DNA from: Weissella sagaensis
Lineage (GTDB): Bacteria; Bacillota; Bacilli; Lactobacillales; Lactobacillaceae
Reading direction: 5' to 3'
NCBI RefSeq assembly: GCF_005405285.1
Contig: NZ_BJDT01000003.1
Coordinates: 163,464-227,463, forward strand
DNA length: 64,000 nucleotides
Both the position numbers and the translations under genes were made by a program. Below the pieces are notes generated by a model, which was given only the letters and a program-made list of their open reading frames with translations, did no database searches and was not told where the DNA came from. Shown here in pieces: positions 8,560-17,313 of this stretch. How positions within the stretch are numbered: the first letter of the stretch is position 1; each line of letters opens with the position of its first letter.

Positions 8560-8596
8560 ATAAGAATCGTACCGAAATGTGTTAGCAATTGTGACA
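8560..8596 (-). promoter_or_regulatory. amt promoter overlapped by a GlnR/TnrA box
   Basis: On the minus strand TGTCACAATTGCTAACA (8596-8580) matches TGTNA-N7-TNACA exactly, the binding consensus of the nitrogen regulators GlnR and TnrA. TTGCTA within it (8588-8583) and TCTTAT 17 bases later (8565-8560) form a plausible weak sigma-A promoter. This arrangement fits repression of amt under nitrogen excess. Confidence 0.65.
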
Positions 8597-8598
8597 TC

Positions 8599-8616
8599 TA
8601 ATGGTATAGACTATTA
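8599..8616. promoter_or_regulatory. 18-bp palindromic TGGTATAGAC motif beside the GlnR box
   Basis: TAATGGTATAGACTATTA is an imperfect palindrome carrying the NagR-type TGGTATAGAC core, the same motif that brackets the glmS promoter. It lies two bases from the GlnR box upstream of amt. Confidence 0.4.
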
Positions 8617-8640
8617 ATATTTTCACTATTTAAGTCTATA

Positions 8641-8676
8641 AAAAAGCCGAAGATATCCATTTTAGATACCTTCAGC
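8641..8676 (-). terminator. Intrinsic terminator of the LCP gene
   Basis: GCTGAAGGTATC pairs with GATATCTTCGGC (one G-U pair) and is followed by TTTTTT on the minus strand, 20 bases after the stop codon. Confidence 0.8.
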
Positions 8677-8696
8677 AAAATGATAATAATCATTTA

Positions 8697-9809
8697 TTAA
8701 TTTGTTGGAACACCAATTGTGTTCATTGTAGCAGTTGAAACGTCCCCACCATACAAAGGTCCCGTTTGTGCTTGTTTTAGTCCTAATGACTTGCGCAAAA
8801 CATTGGTTGCACGTTGTTGTTCATCACTTGAAACAACTTCAGTTGATCCTGAAGACAAACTATAGCCATCACCTTGAATATGATCATTCTTAACATTGTC
8901 CGCAGCGCCTGCATACTTGCGCACCATCGTAATCATATCACCATATGATAAGTCAGTTTGCATCGATGATGTAATTGAGTTTAAGAAACCTGAATCCAAC
9001 AATTTAGTTGGGTTGTTTTCAGCAGCTTTAATAATACCTTGTAATACCAAACGTTGACGATTTTGACGACCATAATCACCTTGTGGATCATCATAACGCA
9101 TACGTGAGAATGCTAAGGCTGCTTCCCCCGTCATACTAGTATAAGTCTTCCCATTATGTGTATAAGTACTTGAACCTTGTGTAAAGCTATACAAGTTACC
9201 ACCAGTTGCATGCGCTGTATCAGGATTAAAATCAAATGTTAATGGTGAATTGACCTTAACACCACCAACTTTATCAACTACTTTTTCCATACCACCCATA
9301 TTAACTAAGGCATAGTAATCAATAGGCACGTTTAACCATTTTTGAACCGTCTTAATCGTTGATTCAGCTGAACCATATGAATAAGCAGCATTAATTTTTT
9401 GTGGGAACGTATCTTCATGACCAACAATTGAAACCAGTGTATCACGAGGAATTGACATAATAGTCGTCTTATCCTTCTTTGGATTAATCGTTACCAACAT
9501 AATCGAATCAGTACGTCCTTTATAGTGCCGATTTAATTCACCCGTATCAGTTCCTAACAATAAAATTGAAATTGGCCTACCCGATTTCATAACACTTGAA
9601 ACATCACGCGCCTTTTTCATTGTTGGTTCTACATATGATTTATCGATTGCCCCTTTGGTTTGCATATAAGCATAACCAAATAAACCAGCGACTATCAAAA
9701 TCACCAATAATATTAAACTTAAAATAGTATTGCGTATTTTATGTGATTTTTTAGGGCTTTTCTTCTTACCACTGCGATTACTGCGTGATACTTGTTGCTC
9801 GTCATTCAT
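8697..9809 (-). CDS. LytR-CpsA-Psr (LCP) family cell-wall polymer ligase
   Basis: LCP proteins attach teichoic acids or capsular polysaccharides to peptidoglycan on the outer face of the membrane. The 370-aa protein has a basic cytoplasmic N-terminus, one membrane helix at about residues 27-49 and an extracellular LCP domain. That domain shows LLLGTDTGE, RTDSIMLVTINP, the arginine-containing SIPRDTLV, KINAAYSYG, and the GEAALAFSRMRYDDPQGDYGRQNRQR block that contributes conserved Arg and Asp residues. The C-terminal tail is low complexity. It stands alone with its own terminator. The polysaccharide cluster at 41-53 kb and the phosphoglycerol transferases at 18-29 kb could supply polymers for such an enzyme. 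Confidence 0.9.
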   Translation of the reverse strand: MNDEQQVSRSNRSGKKKSPKKSHKIRNTILSLILLVILIVAGLFGYAYMQTKGAIDKSYVEPTMKKARDVSSVMKSGRPISILLLGTDTGELNRHYKGRTDSIMLVTINPKKDKTTIMSIPRDTLVSIVGHEDTFPQKINAAYSYGSAESTIKTVQKWLNVPIDYYALVNMGGMEKVVDKVGGVKVNSPLTFDFNPDTAHATGGNLYSFTQGSSTYTHNGKTYTSMTGEAALAFSRMRYDDPQGDYGRQNRQRLVLQGIIKAAENNPTKLLDSGFLNSITSSMQTDLSYGDMITMVRKYAGAADNVKNDHIQGDGYSLSSGSTEVVSSDEQQRATNVLRKSLGLKQAQTGPLYGGDVSTATMNTIGVPTN

Positions 9810-9946
9810 GAGCTTTTCCTCCTAATATAGTGATCATCATACCTATCTATGCGATTAAAAACAAGCACTCTAACATGTATGATAATTAATACCTATAAAA
9901 CATTATACACAAATAAGTTCATAAATAGCTGCTAAAATTATTAAGA

Positions 9947-9989
9947 TAAAAAAAAGAATTGAAAACCTGTGCAGTCCCCAATTCTTTTT
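9947..9989 (-). terminator. Intrinsic terminator of the tsf-pyrH-frr unit
   Basis: AAAAAGAATTG pairs with CAATTCTTTTT across a 17-base loop and continues into T on the minus strand, directly after frr. Confidence 0.75.
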
Positions 9990-10004
9990 GAATAATTAAC
10001 TAGC

Positions 10005-10562
10005 TTAAATCGTTAATAATTCTTTTTCTTTTTCAGCAGCAATTGCGTCAACATTCTTAATGGCTTCATCTGTCGCCTTTTGAATATCATCCTCAATACT
10101 GTGTGCTTCATCTTCAGATAAGTCATTGTTCTTTAAAGCCTTTTTAGCTTCATCCATCGCATCACGACGAACGTTACGAACAGCAATCTTAGCACTTTCT
10201 GCTTCACCCTTAACTTCTTTAGCTAAATCTTTACGTGTCTCTTCTGTCAACGCTGGGATAACCAAACGAATAACTGAGCCATCATTAGCTGGTGTTAAGC
10301 CTAAATCAGATGCGAAAATAGCTTGTTCAATGCCTTTAAGAGCTGTCTTATCAAAAGGCGTAATCAACAAAACTCGTGCCTCTGGCACAGTAACTGATGC
10401 CAATTGATTCAAAGGTGTTTGTGCACCATAGTATTCTGCAGTAACATTACGCAAAATTGATGGGTTGGCAACACCGGCACGAATATTTCCTAATTCACGC
10501 TGTAAAGCATCCCCTGCTTTACTCATGCGCGTTTTTGCTGATTCAACAATTGCATTGGCCAT
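10005..10562 (-). CDS. frr: Ribosome recycling factor
   Basis: RRF splits post-termination ribosomes together with EF-G. The 185-aa protein matches the family throughout: an N-terminal helix ending [10 protein letters not shown], the [29 protein letters not shown] domain-II core and the C-terminal three-helix bundle with [21 protein letters not shown]. The gene follows pyrH by four bases, the usual pyrH-frr order. Confidence 0.97.
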   Translation of the reverse strand: MANAIVESAKTRMSKAGDALQRELGNIRAGVANPSILRNVTAEYYGAQTPLNQLASVTVPEARVLLITPFDKTALKGIEQAIFASDLGLTPANDGSVIRLVIPALTEETRKDLAKEVKGEAESAKIAVRNVRRDAMDEAKKALKNNDLSEDEAHSIEDDIQKATDEAIKNVDAIAAEKEKELLTI

Positions 10563-10566
10563 AATA

Positions 10567-11292
<726 letters not shown>

Positions 11293-11310
11293 TTAATTGC
11301 CTCGGACTTC

Positions 11311-12192
11311 TTATTCACCCATTTGTGCTGCAACTTCAGCAGCAAAGTCATTTTCAGCCTTTTCGATTCCTTCACCCACTTCATAGCGAACGAATGAAAC
11401 AATCTTGCTGTTATTGCTTTCAACATACTTTGCAACAGTTTCTTTACCATCACCCTTAACGAATGGTTGGTCAACTAGTGCAATTTCAGCCAAGAACTTG
11501 TGCAAACGTCCTTCAACCATCTTTTCCTTGATGTTGTCAGGCTTTCCTGCCAAATCTTCTGACTTCATTTGAACGTCTTTCTCATGAGCCAAAACTTCAG
11601 CTGGTACTTCTTCACCTGAAACATACTTAGGTGCAATAGCTGCGACGTGCATTGCAACGTCCTTTGCAACTGCTTCATCAGAACCATCTACCAAAACAAG
11701 TGATGAAATACGACCACCCATGTGTGAGTAAGTTCCGAATACTTGTCCATCTGTCTTTTCAATAACAGCAAAACGACGTAGTGTAATCTTCTCACCAGTA
11801 ATTTGAGTTGTATGAACAATCATGTCATTCAAAGTTTCATTTTCAGCCACTTTTAATGCCAAAGCTTCTTCAACATTAGCTGGTGCATATTCAACAACTG
11901 CATTTGCAACAGCATGTAGCAATTCGTTAAATTCTGCATTACCAGCAACGAAATCAGTTTGTGAATTCAATTCGATGATAGCAGCTTTATTATCCTTTGA
12001 AACAACATAAGTCATTCCTTCTGCAGCAACAGCGCCAGCCTTTTTAGCGGCTTTTGCCATTCCCTTTTCACGCAAAGCATCAATTGCCTTGTCCATGTCA
12101 CCTTCAGTTTGAACCAATGCCTTCTTGGCATCCATCATACCAACACCGGTCTTCTCACGTAACTCTTTAACTTGTGAAGCAGTAATAGCCAT
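11311..12192 (-). CDS. tsf: Elongation factor Ts
   Basis: EF-Ts exchanges GDP for GTP on EF-Tu. The protein is 293 aa. The N-terminal UBA-like module reads [22 protein letters not shown]; it is followed by the conserved core [12 protein letters not shown] at about residues 75-86 and the [12 protein letters not shown] segment that contacts EF-Tu. It is separated from rpsB by a strong terminator, so the usual rpsB-tsf cotranscription must depend on read-through or on a separate tsf promoter in the 176-base gap. Confidence 0.97.
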   Translation of the reverse strand: MAITASQVKELREKTGVGMMDAKKALVQTEGDMDKAIDALREKGMAKAAKKAGAVAAEGMTYVVSKDNKAAIIELNSQTDFVAGNAEFNELLHAVANAVVEYAPANVEEALALKVAENETLNDMIVHTTQITGEKITLRRFAVIEKTDGQVFGTYSHMGGRISSLVLVDGSDEAVAKDVAMHVAAIAPKYVSGEEVPAEVLAHEKDVQMKSEDLAGKPDNIKEKMVEGRLHKFLAEIALVDQPFVKGDGKETVAKYVESNNSKIVSFVRYEVGEGIEKAENDFAAEVAAQMGE

Positions 12193-12313
12193 TTTTATGG
12201 TCTCCTTGTATATGCTAAATCTTATCTAAACTAGTATACACGAAAATTAAGTCATTTTCTATATAGTTAGCTAGATATCTACTACCATTTTACATGAGTT
12301 TTGCTCATAGCGC

Positions 12314-12350
12314 AAAAAAAGCTTACGCCCAATTAGGCGTAAGCTTTTTT
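12314..12350 (-). terminator. Strong terminator between rpsB and tsf
   Basis: AAAAAAGCTTACGCC pairs with GGGCGTAAGCTTTTTT across a short loop with a T-tract on the minus strand. It should cut most rpsB transcripts before tsf and so lets the two genes be expressed at different levels. Confidence 0.9.
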
Positions 12351-12368
12351 ATATCTTGAAAAGCAGAA

Positions 12369-13145
12369 TTAGTTCTTCTTACCTTCAACAAGATCAGTCA
12401 ATTCTTCGATTGAAGCTGGCTTGTCACCTTCGGCAGCAAAATCAGCCTCTTCAACAGAATCTTCACCTTGGTTACCTTCAATAATAGCATCAGCCATCTT
12501 TGAAGTAATCAAACGTACGGCACGGATTGCATCATCGTTTGATGGAATCTTAACGTCAATTTGATCAGGGTCAGCATTAGTGTCAACCATAGCCACGATA
12601 GGAATGTTCAACTTGTGTGCTTCTTGCACTGCCAATTGTTCCTTGTGAGGATCAACGATAAACATCAAATCAGGAATCTTAGGCATATCTGCGATACCAC
12701 CCAAGAATTTGTTCAACTTTTCACGTTGCTTGATTAGCAATGAAACTTCCTTCTTTGGCAAACGATCAAAAGTACCATCTTCTTCCATTGCACGTAATTC
12801 CTTAAGACGGGCGATACGTGCTTGGATAGTATTCCAGTTTGTCAAAGTTCCACCTAACCAACGGTGGTTAACGTAGAACATGTTTGCACGAGTTGCTTCT
12901 TCAGCAATTGAGTCTTGTGCTTGCTTCTTAGTACCAACAAACAATACCGTTGCACCATCAGCTGCTGCATCACGAACATAGTTATATGCTTGATCAACCA
13001 ACTTAACTGTCTTTTGCAAATCGATAATGTAAATGCCGTTACGTTCCGTAAAGATGTAATCTGACATCTTTGGGTTCCAACGACGAGTTTGGTGTCCAAA
13101 GTGTACACCAGCTTCAAGTAATTGCTTCATTGAGATTACTGCCAT
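12369..13145 (-). CDS. rpsB: 30S ribosomal protein S2
   Basis: S2 is a small-subunit protein needed to bind S1 and mRNA. The 258-aa product starts [27 protein letters not shown], typical of S2, and contains FVGTKKQAQ, the [14 protein letters not shown] block and the [12 protein letters not shown] segment; the acidic C-terminus is also usual. The frame is open further upstream to 13214, but GGAGGC just before the ATG at 13145 and family conservation fix the start there. The upstream sequence looks like a structured leader. Confidence 0.97.
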   Translation of the reverse strand: MAVISMKQLLEAGVHFGHQTRRWNPKMSDYIFTERNGIYIIDLQKTVKLVDQAYNYVRDAAADGATVLFVGTKKQAQDSIAEEATRANMFYVNHRWLGGTLTNWNTIQARIARLKELRAMEEDGTFDRLPKKEVSLLIKQREKLNKFLGGIADMPKIPDLMFIVDPHKEQLAVQEAHKLNIPIVAMVDTNADPDQIDVKIPSNDDAIRAVRLITSKMADAIIEGNQGEDSVEEADFAAEGDKPASIEELTDLVEGKKN

Positions 13146-13230
13146 GAGTATCTGCCTCCAAATGTTTTGTCCACCTAGCCTCGCATGTAGCCTGGCGACC
13201 CGTAAAAGGGGCACCCGTCAAACTATTGAG
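13146..13230 (-). ncRNA. Structured rpsB leader, candidate Lacto-rpsB motif
   Basis: The region between promoter and rpsB is unusually GC-rich for this genome and holds several complementary short segments (for example CCAGGCTACATG with GGCTAGG, and GGGTGCCCC with ACGGGTCGCC). A conserved structured RNA upstream of rpsB (Lacto-rpsB) is known in Lactobacillales and is thought to mediate S2 autoregulation. The match here is by position and appearance only; a covariance-model search was not possible. Confidence 0.5.
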
Positions 13231-13299
13231 AACTAGTGAGTATTTTTGGTATAAAACCAATTACTTACTATACTCATTTTTTTCATAAATGTCAATAAA

Positions 13300-13578
13300 T
13301 TAATCCATAAATACACTAACTTGATGATTTCGCAAAAAGGCCTCTTTTTGCTTTCTACTTAATTGTTTAAACATTGCCTCAGCATGAAGTGCATCATGTT
13401 TCGATTCAAAAGCTTCTGCATAAATTAATTGTAATGGATGCCGCTTAGCTGGTCGCGTAAATTTTGCCCCCTTACCGGCCTCATGCGTTGCAAAGCGTTG
13501 CCCAACATCATTTGTAAAACCACAATACAACATATTATCTGCTGTTAATAAGACATACATATAATAAAGTTTATTCAT
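13300..13578 (-). CDS. GIY-YIG nuclease superfamily protein, YazA/UPF0213-like
   Basis: The 92-aa protein has YYMYVLLTADNMLYCGFTND near the N-terminus, where YVL and YCG occupy the GIY and YIG strands. RFATHEAGKGAKFTR follows, with the conserved basic residues, then FESKHDALHAEAMFKQLSRKQKEA. Small stand-alone GIY-YIG proteins of this type are predicted endonucleases of unknown role. The start at 13578 overlaps the end of the upstream methyltransferase by eight bases, the same yabB-yazA pairing as in Bacillus. A much longer frame start at 13698 lies inside the methyltransferase and was discarded. Confidence 0.85.
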   Translation of the reverse strand: MNKLYYMYVLLTADNMLYCGFTNDVGQRFATHEAGKGAKFTRPAKRHPLQLIYAEAFESKHDALHAEAMFKQLSRKQKEAFLRNHQVSVFMD

Positions 13579-14335
13579 GTTGTTGCCGGCCTTCATAAAT
13601 TGACCATACGGCATCAGTATACGTATCGTCTTGATTATGTGTAATAATTGGTGGTAGTATTTGTGCACCTGACAATTTACCATCTTTAATAGCATCAATT
13701 AATAGCACATTAGCAGGTTCACCTGCTTTAGGATAAACAAACTGAATTCGCTTAGGGGACAAATGATTTTTTTGTAAGGTAGCTAAAATTTCAAATAAGC
13801 GATCTGGTCGGTGCACCATATAAAAATGGGCTTTATTTTTTAACAATTTTTTTGCTGTATATATTACCAATTCTAAATCAGCCATAATTTCATGACGTGC
13901 AATCGCATAATGCTCATTTTCATGAATAATGGTTTGATCATTATCTATTGAAAAATATGGTGGGTTTGACACAACCATATCAGCTGATCCTGGCCGGATA
14001 TCATCAAAAATATCACGCATATCTGCGTTTATGATTCTAATTTTATCCGTCAAATCATTCATCATAACTGAACGTTTAGCCATATCAGCAAGCCTTTCTT
14101 GAATTTCTACACCAACAATATTACCCGTGACTTTATGTGCCATAAATAATGCCACTGCCCCATTTCCTGTCCCCAAATCAACAGTTAACCCACGTCCGCC
14201 CTTACGTGGTTGCGCAAAGTTTGCAAGTAAGACTGCATCTAGTGAAAATGAAAAAACATTTTTACTTTGAATAATATGAACATCATCGTTATATAACATG
14301 TCAACACGTTCATCAGGTAATAATTCAACTTTCAT
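13571..14335 (-). CDS. tRNA1(Val) N6-adenine methyltransferase family protein (YabB/TrmN6-like)
   Basis: This is a class I SAM-dependent methyltransferase of 254 aa. Motif I reads VDLGTGNGAVAL near residue 45, and the catalytic NPPYF motif near residue 122 is typical of N6-adenine methylation. The family modifies A37 of valine tRNA in enterobacteria, and the Bacillus homologue YabB has been linked to tRNA modification; the exact substrate here is inferred. AAGGAG precedes the ATG at 14335, so the longer frame from 14380 is not used. It is divergent from plsC. Confidence 0.85.
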   Translation of the reverse strand: MKVELLPDERVDMLYNDDVHIIQSKNVFSFSLDAVLLANFAQPRKGGRGLTVDLGTGNGAVALFMAHKVTGNIVGVEIQERLADMAKRSVMMNDLTDKIRIINADMRDIFDDIRPGSADMVVSNPPYFSIDNDQTIIHENEHYAIARHEIMADLELVIYTAKKLLKNKAHFYMVHRPDRLFEILATLQKNHLSPKRIQFVYPKAGEPANVLLIDAIKDGKLSGAQILPPIITHNQDDTYTDAVWSIYEGRQQHE

Positions 14336-14369
14336 AAAAATTAAACTCCTTATTTCATAATTATTTGCC

Positions 14370-14405
14370 AATAACGCCATTTTTGTGGGATAATAAGGCG
14401 TTATT
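14370..14405. promoter_or_regulatory. 9-bp perfect inverted repeat over the plsC promoter
   Basis: AATAACGCC and GGCGTTATT flank an 18-base spacer that includes ATAATA, a likely plsC -10 element; TTGCCA overlaps the left arm. The repeat lies 22 bases before the plsC start, between two divergent genes. Its position favours a repressor operator over a terminator. No T-tract follows. Confidence 0.45.
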
Positions 14406-14426
14406 ATTAGGGAGGATGAACAAAAT

Positions 14427-15065
14427 ATGTTCTATTCATTCATACGTTATGTTGCTGCTGGCGTTGTCTGGCTAATTAATGGTCGTTATAAATTACTTGG
14501 CACAGATAAATTACCAAAAGGCAATTATATTTTAGTCGGCCCACACCGTACTTGGTGGGAACCAATTTTCTTTGCACTAGCAGGCTGGCCACATCGTTTT
14601 AGTTTTATGGCTAAAAAAGAACTTTTTAAAAACCCCATTTTAAAGTGGATTTTAATTCATGCCAATGCTTTTTCGGTTGATCGTGATCATCCTGGTCCTT
14701 CAGCAATCAAGACGCCTGTTCAAAATCTTAAAAAGACTGACTTAAGTTTGATTATGTTTCCATCGGGCAGTCGGCATTCTGAGGAAATGAAAGGTGGTGC
14801 ATTAATAATCGCCAAACTTTCTGGTGTACCATTAGTCCCAATTGTTTATCAAGGACCTGTTAAATTTTCGGGATTGTTTAAACGTAAAAACGTGACTATG
14901 GCCTTTGGTGATCCCATTTATATTGATAAACGAACGAAAATCAACGAAGAAACGACCAATGAATTTGGTAATACTCTCCAAGCTTCATTTGATAAATTAG
15001 ATCAAGAAATTGATCCTAATTGGGTGTATGTGGATCCTAAGCCAACAAAGAAAAACAATCATTAA
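14427..15065 (+). CDS. plsC: 1-acyl-sn-glycerol-3-phosphate acyltransferase (PlsC family)
   Basis: The family acylates lysophosphatidic acid at the membrane to form phosphatidic acid for phospholipid synthesis. The 212-aa protein has an N-terminal hydrophobic stretch, then the acyltransferase motifs: HRTWWEP near residue 38, LIMFPSGSRH near residue 110 and VPLVPIVYQG near residue 130. Motif I is HX4E instead of the textbook HX4D, and the glycerol-phosphate motif is FPSGSR rather than FPEGTR. Both are conservative changes, and activity is likely. GGGAGG precedes the ATG. It is monocistronic with a terminator. Confidence 0.9.
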   Translation: MFYSFIRYVAAGVVWLINGRYKLLGTDKLPKGNYILVGPHRTWWEPIFFALAGWPHRFSFMAKKELFKNPILKWILIHANAFSVDRDHPGPSAIKTPVQNLKKTDLSLIMFPSGSRHSEEMKGGALIIAKLSGVPLVPIVYQGPVKFSGLFKRKNVTMAFGDPIYIDKRTKINEETTNEFGNTLQASFDKLDQEIDPNWVYVDPKPTKKNNH

Positions 15066-15090
15066 ATATGAGTGGGATATTTTCTCACAT

Positions 15091-15132
15091 AAAAAGGTAA
15101 ACTCATTTTAAACAAATGTTTTTACCTTTTTT
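15091..15132 (+). terminator. Terminator of plsC
   Basis: AAAAAGGTAAA and TTTACCTTTTTT form a stem with an AT-rich loop, 26 bases after the plsC stop codon. Confidence 0.75.
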
Positions 15133-15162
15133 ATTGCCCTCGTGCATAAACATATGCCTAAT

Positions 15163-15196
15163 AAAAAAGTTGAGTTGTTGTCAACTCAACTTTTTT
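15163..15196 (-). terminator. Terminator of yneF
   Basis: AAAAAGTTGAGTTG pairs with CAACTCAACTTTTT around a short loop, with A and T runs on both sides, so it could work in both directions. It directly follows the yneF stop codon. Confidence 0.85.
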
Positions 15197-15203
15197 AATC
15201 ACA

Positions 15204-15440
15204 CTATTTCTTCTTTGAAGAAGTTTGTGCTTGATTCTTCATTTGTGACATCATTTGGTTCAAACGCTTTTGTGACGGCTTTTGTCCCATTGAAGTCATC
15301 ATTGATTTCATCATTTCTTCTGAAATTGGTGGATTATTCTTAATATACGTCTCCATTGAGCGACGTGCAATAAAGAAACCAGCGACAGCACCAAGTATCG
15401 CAGCAAGAATGACAATAAAAATCCAAATTGTTGTGTTCAT
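15204..15440 (-). CDS. YneF/UPF0154 family membrane protein
   Basis: This 78-aa protein has one N-terminal membrane helix (about residues 5-25, ending FFIARR), then the conserved NPPISEEMMKSMMTSMGQKPSQKRLNQMM segment of the UPF0154 family and a charged tail. The function is unknown; a single-pass anchor with a cytoplasmic C-terminal domain is likely. It stands in its own unit next to the DUF896 gene, the same neighbourhood as yneF and lexA in Bacillus. Confidence 0.9.
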   Translation of the reverse strand: MNTTIWIFIVILAAILGAVAGFFIARRSMETYIKNNPPISEEMMKSMMTSMGQKPSQKRLNQMMSQMKNQAQTSSKKK

Positions 15441-15512
15441 TTTATTACTCCAAAAATATATTCAAATGCTATTATATCTAATTATACGCCTTTTTACTAG
15501 TTATTAGAACGT

Positions 15513-15767
15513 TTAATTATCGCGAATACCTTTGTCACGTTGAATTTTCTTTACTTTTTCAGGCGTGACTTCATTACCATCTTCATCATAAACCTGAAGC
15601 ATTTCTACTTGTGAACGAAATGCTTTTCTAAAATTATCCAAAAATTCAGCTCGCAATTCAGCACGTTCTGAAATTTCTTCCTCTGTTAACCCTTCTGAGG
15701 TTTTTGCTTTAGCAGCTAATTCGTTAATTCGTGTACGAACAGCCATCATATGTTCAGTTTCAGCCAT
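15513..15767 (-). CDS. DUF896 family protein (YnzC-like)
   Basis: This 84-aa protein has the RINELAAKAKTSEGLTEEE helical hairpin and the RAELRAEFLDNFRKAFRSQ segment that define DUF896. In Bacillus subtilis the homologue ynzC lies beside the SOS genes lexA-yneAB. Here too it is divergent from a lexA-like gene. An ATG at 15773 lies only one base from the AGGTGG ribosome binding site, whereas the ATG at 15767 has seven-base spacing and is chosen. The function is unknown. Confidence 0.9.
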   Translation of the reverse strand: MAETEHMMAVRTRINELAAKAKTSEGLTEEEISERAELRAEFLDNFRKAFRSQVEMLQVYDEDGNEVTPEKVKKIQRDKGIRDN

Positions 15768-15902
15768 GCCCATTCCACCTTTTCATTGAAGTTAATGGTA
15801 TCATTTTAACATAATTCACTCGATTCATTACATAATTAATTATACAAATATCAACAAAAACAATATTTAACGTAGAATAGAATTGATAAAAAGGAGTACT
15901 CG

Positions 15903-16505
15903 ATGATGACTAACAAGTCTACCAAACAATTAGATATTTTGAAATTTATTTATGAAAAACAACAACAGCGTGGTTATCCACCAACCGTCCGTGAAATTGG
16001 TGATGGTGTTGGCTTAGCTTCTTCTTCTACTGTTCATGGTCACTTAACAAGATTACAAGATAAAGGCTTTATTCAAAAAAAAGCAGAAAAAACACGCGCT
16101 ATTACGGTGACACCTACAGGTATTCAAGCCCTCAAAAAGGCAGATATACTCACTTTAGCTGATACACCAGCTCCTATGATTAATACACCTCAAGATATAG
16201 TAGCCTCACTAGATGAAGAAACTATTATACTAAAACATAATAGCAACACGATGATTAATATTGGTATTTTAAATCATGATTATCTGATTATTAAAAAAGA
16301 GACTGCTATTCCAGATGGTGCAATTGTTGCCGTAATTTTAGATAAGAATAGTGATGGTGCACGCCAAACAAATGTCTATCGTTATTTTAAAGAAAGAAAT
16401 CAAGTCCGTTTACAACCAGAAAATAGTAATCTCAAACCAGTTATTACTAATAACGTTGAAATTATTGGCCAAGTTATTGGTGTTTATCGTAACGAAATTA
16501 ATTAA
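15903..16505 (+). CDS. lexA: LexA-like transcriptional repressor lacking autocleavage residues
   Basis: The N-terminal winged helix (residues 1-70) is canonical LexA: QLDILKFIYEKQQQRGYPPTVREIG and the recognition helix region VGLASSSTVHGHL. The C-terminal half also aligns with the LexA/S24 fold (MINIGILNHDYLII, then VRLQPENSNLKPV and VEIIGQVIGVYR). The residues needed for self-cleavage are gone. The nucleophile position in the usual GDSM motif is Thr116 (NTM), the general-base Lys in the usual VKRF is Tyr159 (VYRY), and no Ala-Gly bond is present near residue 90 (TPAPMI). The protein probably binds DNA and dimerises but should not respond to RecA in the usual way. GGAG precedes the start; the second Met is equally possible. 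No SOS-box-like sequence was found upstream. Confidence 0.88.
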   Translation: MMTNKSTKQLDILKFIYEKQQQRGYPPTVREIGDGVGLASSSTVHGHLTRLQDKGFIQKKAEKTRAITVTPTGIQALKKADILTLADTPAPMINTPQDIVASLDEETIILKHNSNTMINIGILNHDYLIIKKETAIPDGAIVAVILDKNSDGARQTNVYRYFKERNQVRLQPENSNLKPVITNNVEIIGQVIGVYRNEIN

Positions 16506-16542
16506 AAAATGAGTGATGTCAATTAAAACATCACTCATTTTT
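16506..16542. terminator. Bidirectional terminator between lexA-like gene and acetyltransferase gene
   Basis: AAAATGAGTGATGT pairs with ACATCACTCATTTTT, with A and T runs on both sides. It serves both convergent genes. Confidence 0.85.
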
Positions 16543-16543
16543 A

Positions 16544-17161
16544 CTATTTATTACGATTATCGTAGTAATCTTTTTCTTGTTGTTCCCAATTAGCTTTATC
16601 AGCTTCTGTAATTGGGCGCATTACTTTAGCTGGATTACCAACAGCAACAGTATCAGCTGGGATATCTTTAACCACCACAGCACCGCCACCAATTACAACG
16701 TTATCACCAATCGTGGCCCCCGGGCCAACAAAAACGTTAGCACCAATCCAAACATTGTCACCAATTGTTATTGGCTTACCATATTCTAACCCACGTACAC
16801 GGACAGCTGCATCAATCGGATGACCAGCAGTAATTAAACTAACACGTGGTCCAATCATAACATTATTACCAATATGTACTTCACAAGTGTCTAAAATCGT
16901 TAATCCCGTGTTGCCGTAAAAGGTATCGCCAATATAGATATTTTTCCCGTAATCAATATACAGATCAGGCTCAATATAACTATCTTTACCAATTTTCCCC
17001 ATTAAATCTTCTAATAATTCTTGTACCTGTTCTTCATCTTCATGGGCCGTTTGATTATACAATGCCACACGTCGTTTACCAGCTTTACGAGCAGCAATCA
17101 GTTCTTTATCACCTGATTTATAAAGCTTACCCGACAACATAATTTCACGTTCTGTTTTCAT
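16544..17161 (-). CDS. Sugar O-acetyltransferase (maltose/galactoside acetyltransferase family)
   Basis: This 205-aa protein has the N-terminal maltose-acetyltransferase domain (MLSGKLYKSGDKELIAAR) followed by a left-handed beta helix. The helix contains GNTGLTILDTCEVHIG, the catalytic-loop ITAGHPIDAAVR with the conserved His, and the hexapeptide-repeat run ITIGDNVWIGANVFVGPGATIGDNVVIGGGAVVV. It acetylates a free sugar hydroxyl from acetyl-CoA; the exact sugar cannot be read from sequence. GGGGTGA precedes the start. Confidence 0.9.
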   Translation of the reverse strand: MKTEREIMLSGKLYKSGDKELIAARKAGKRRVALYNQTAHEDEEQVQELLEDLMGKIGKDSYIEPDLYIDYGKNIYIGDTFYGNTGLTILDTCEVHIGNNVMIGPRVSLITAGHPIDAAVRVRGLEYGKPITIGDNVWIGANVFVGPGATIGDNVVIGGGAVVVKDIPADTVAVGNPAKVMRPITEADKANWEQQEKDYYDNRNK

Positions 17162-17313
17162 TAAATCACCCCAAATATATAAGTATGGCTATTATTTTAA
17201 CATAAATTATGAGGTACATCTAAATGCTAAAAATTCTATTAAAGATAAAATATGGGATATATATTAGCGTTATAATAACTTAAAGATTATTTATACAATG
17301 AGGTGTTCTTTTA

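Noticed and set aside
13579..13698. N-terminal extension of the GIY-YIG protein
   Set aside because: The extra residues lie inside the methyltransferase gene in another frame; the family starts at MNKLYYMYVL.
15163..15196. Perfect hairpin after plsC as a small RNA
   Set aside because: Position directly after yneF and flanking A/T runs fit a terminator.
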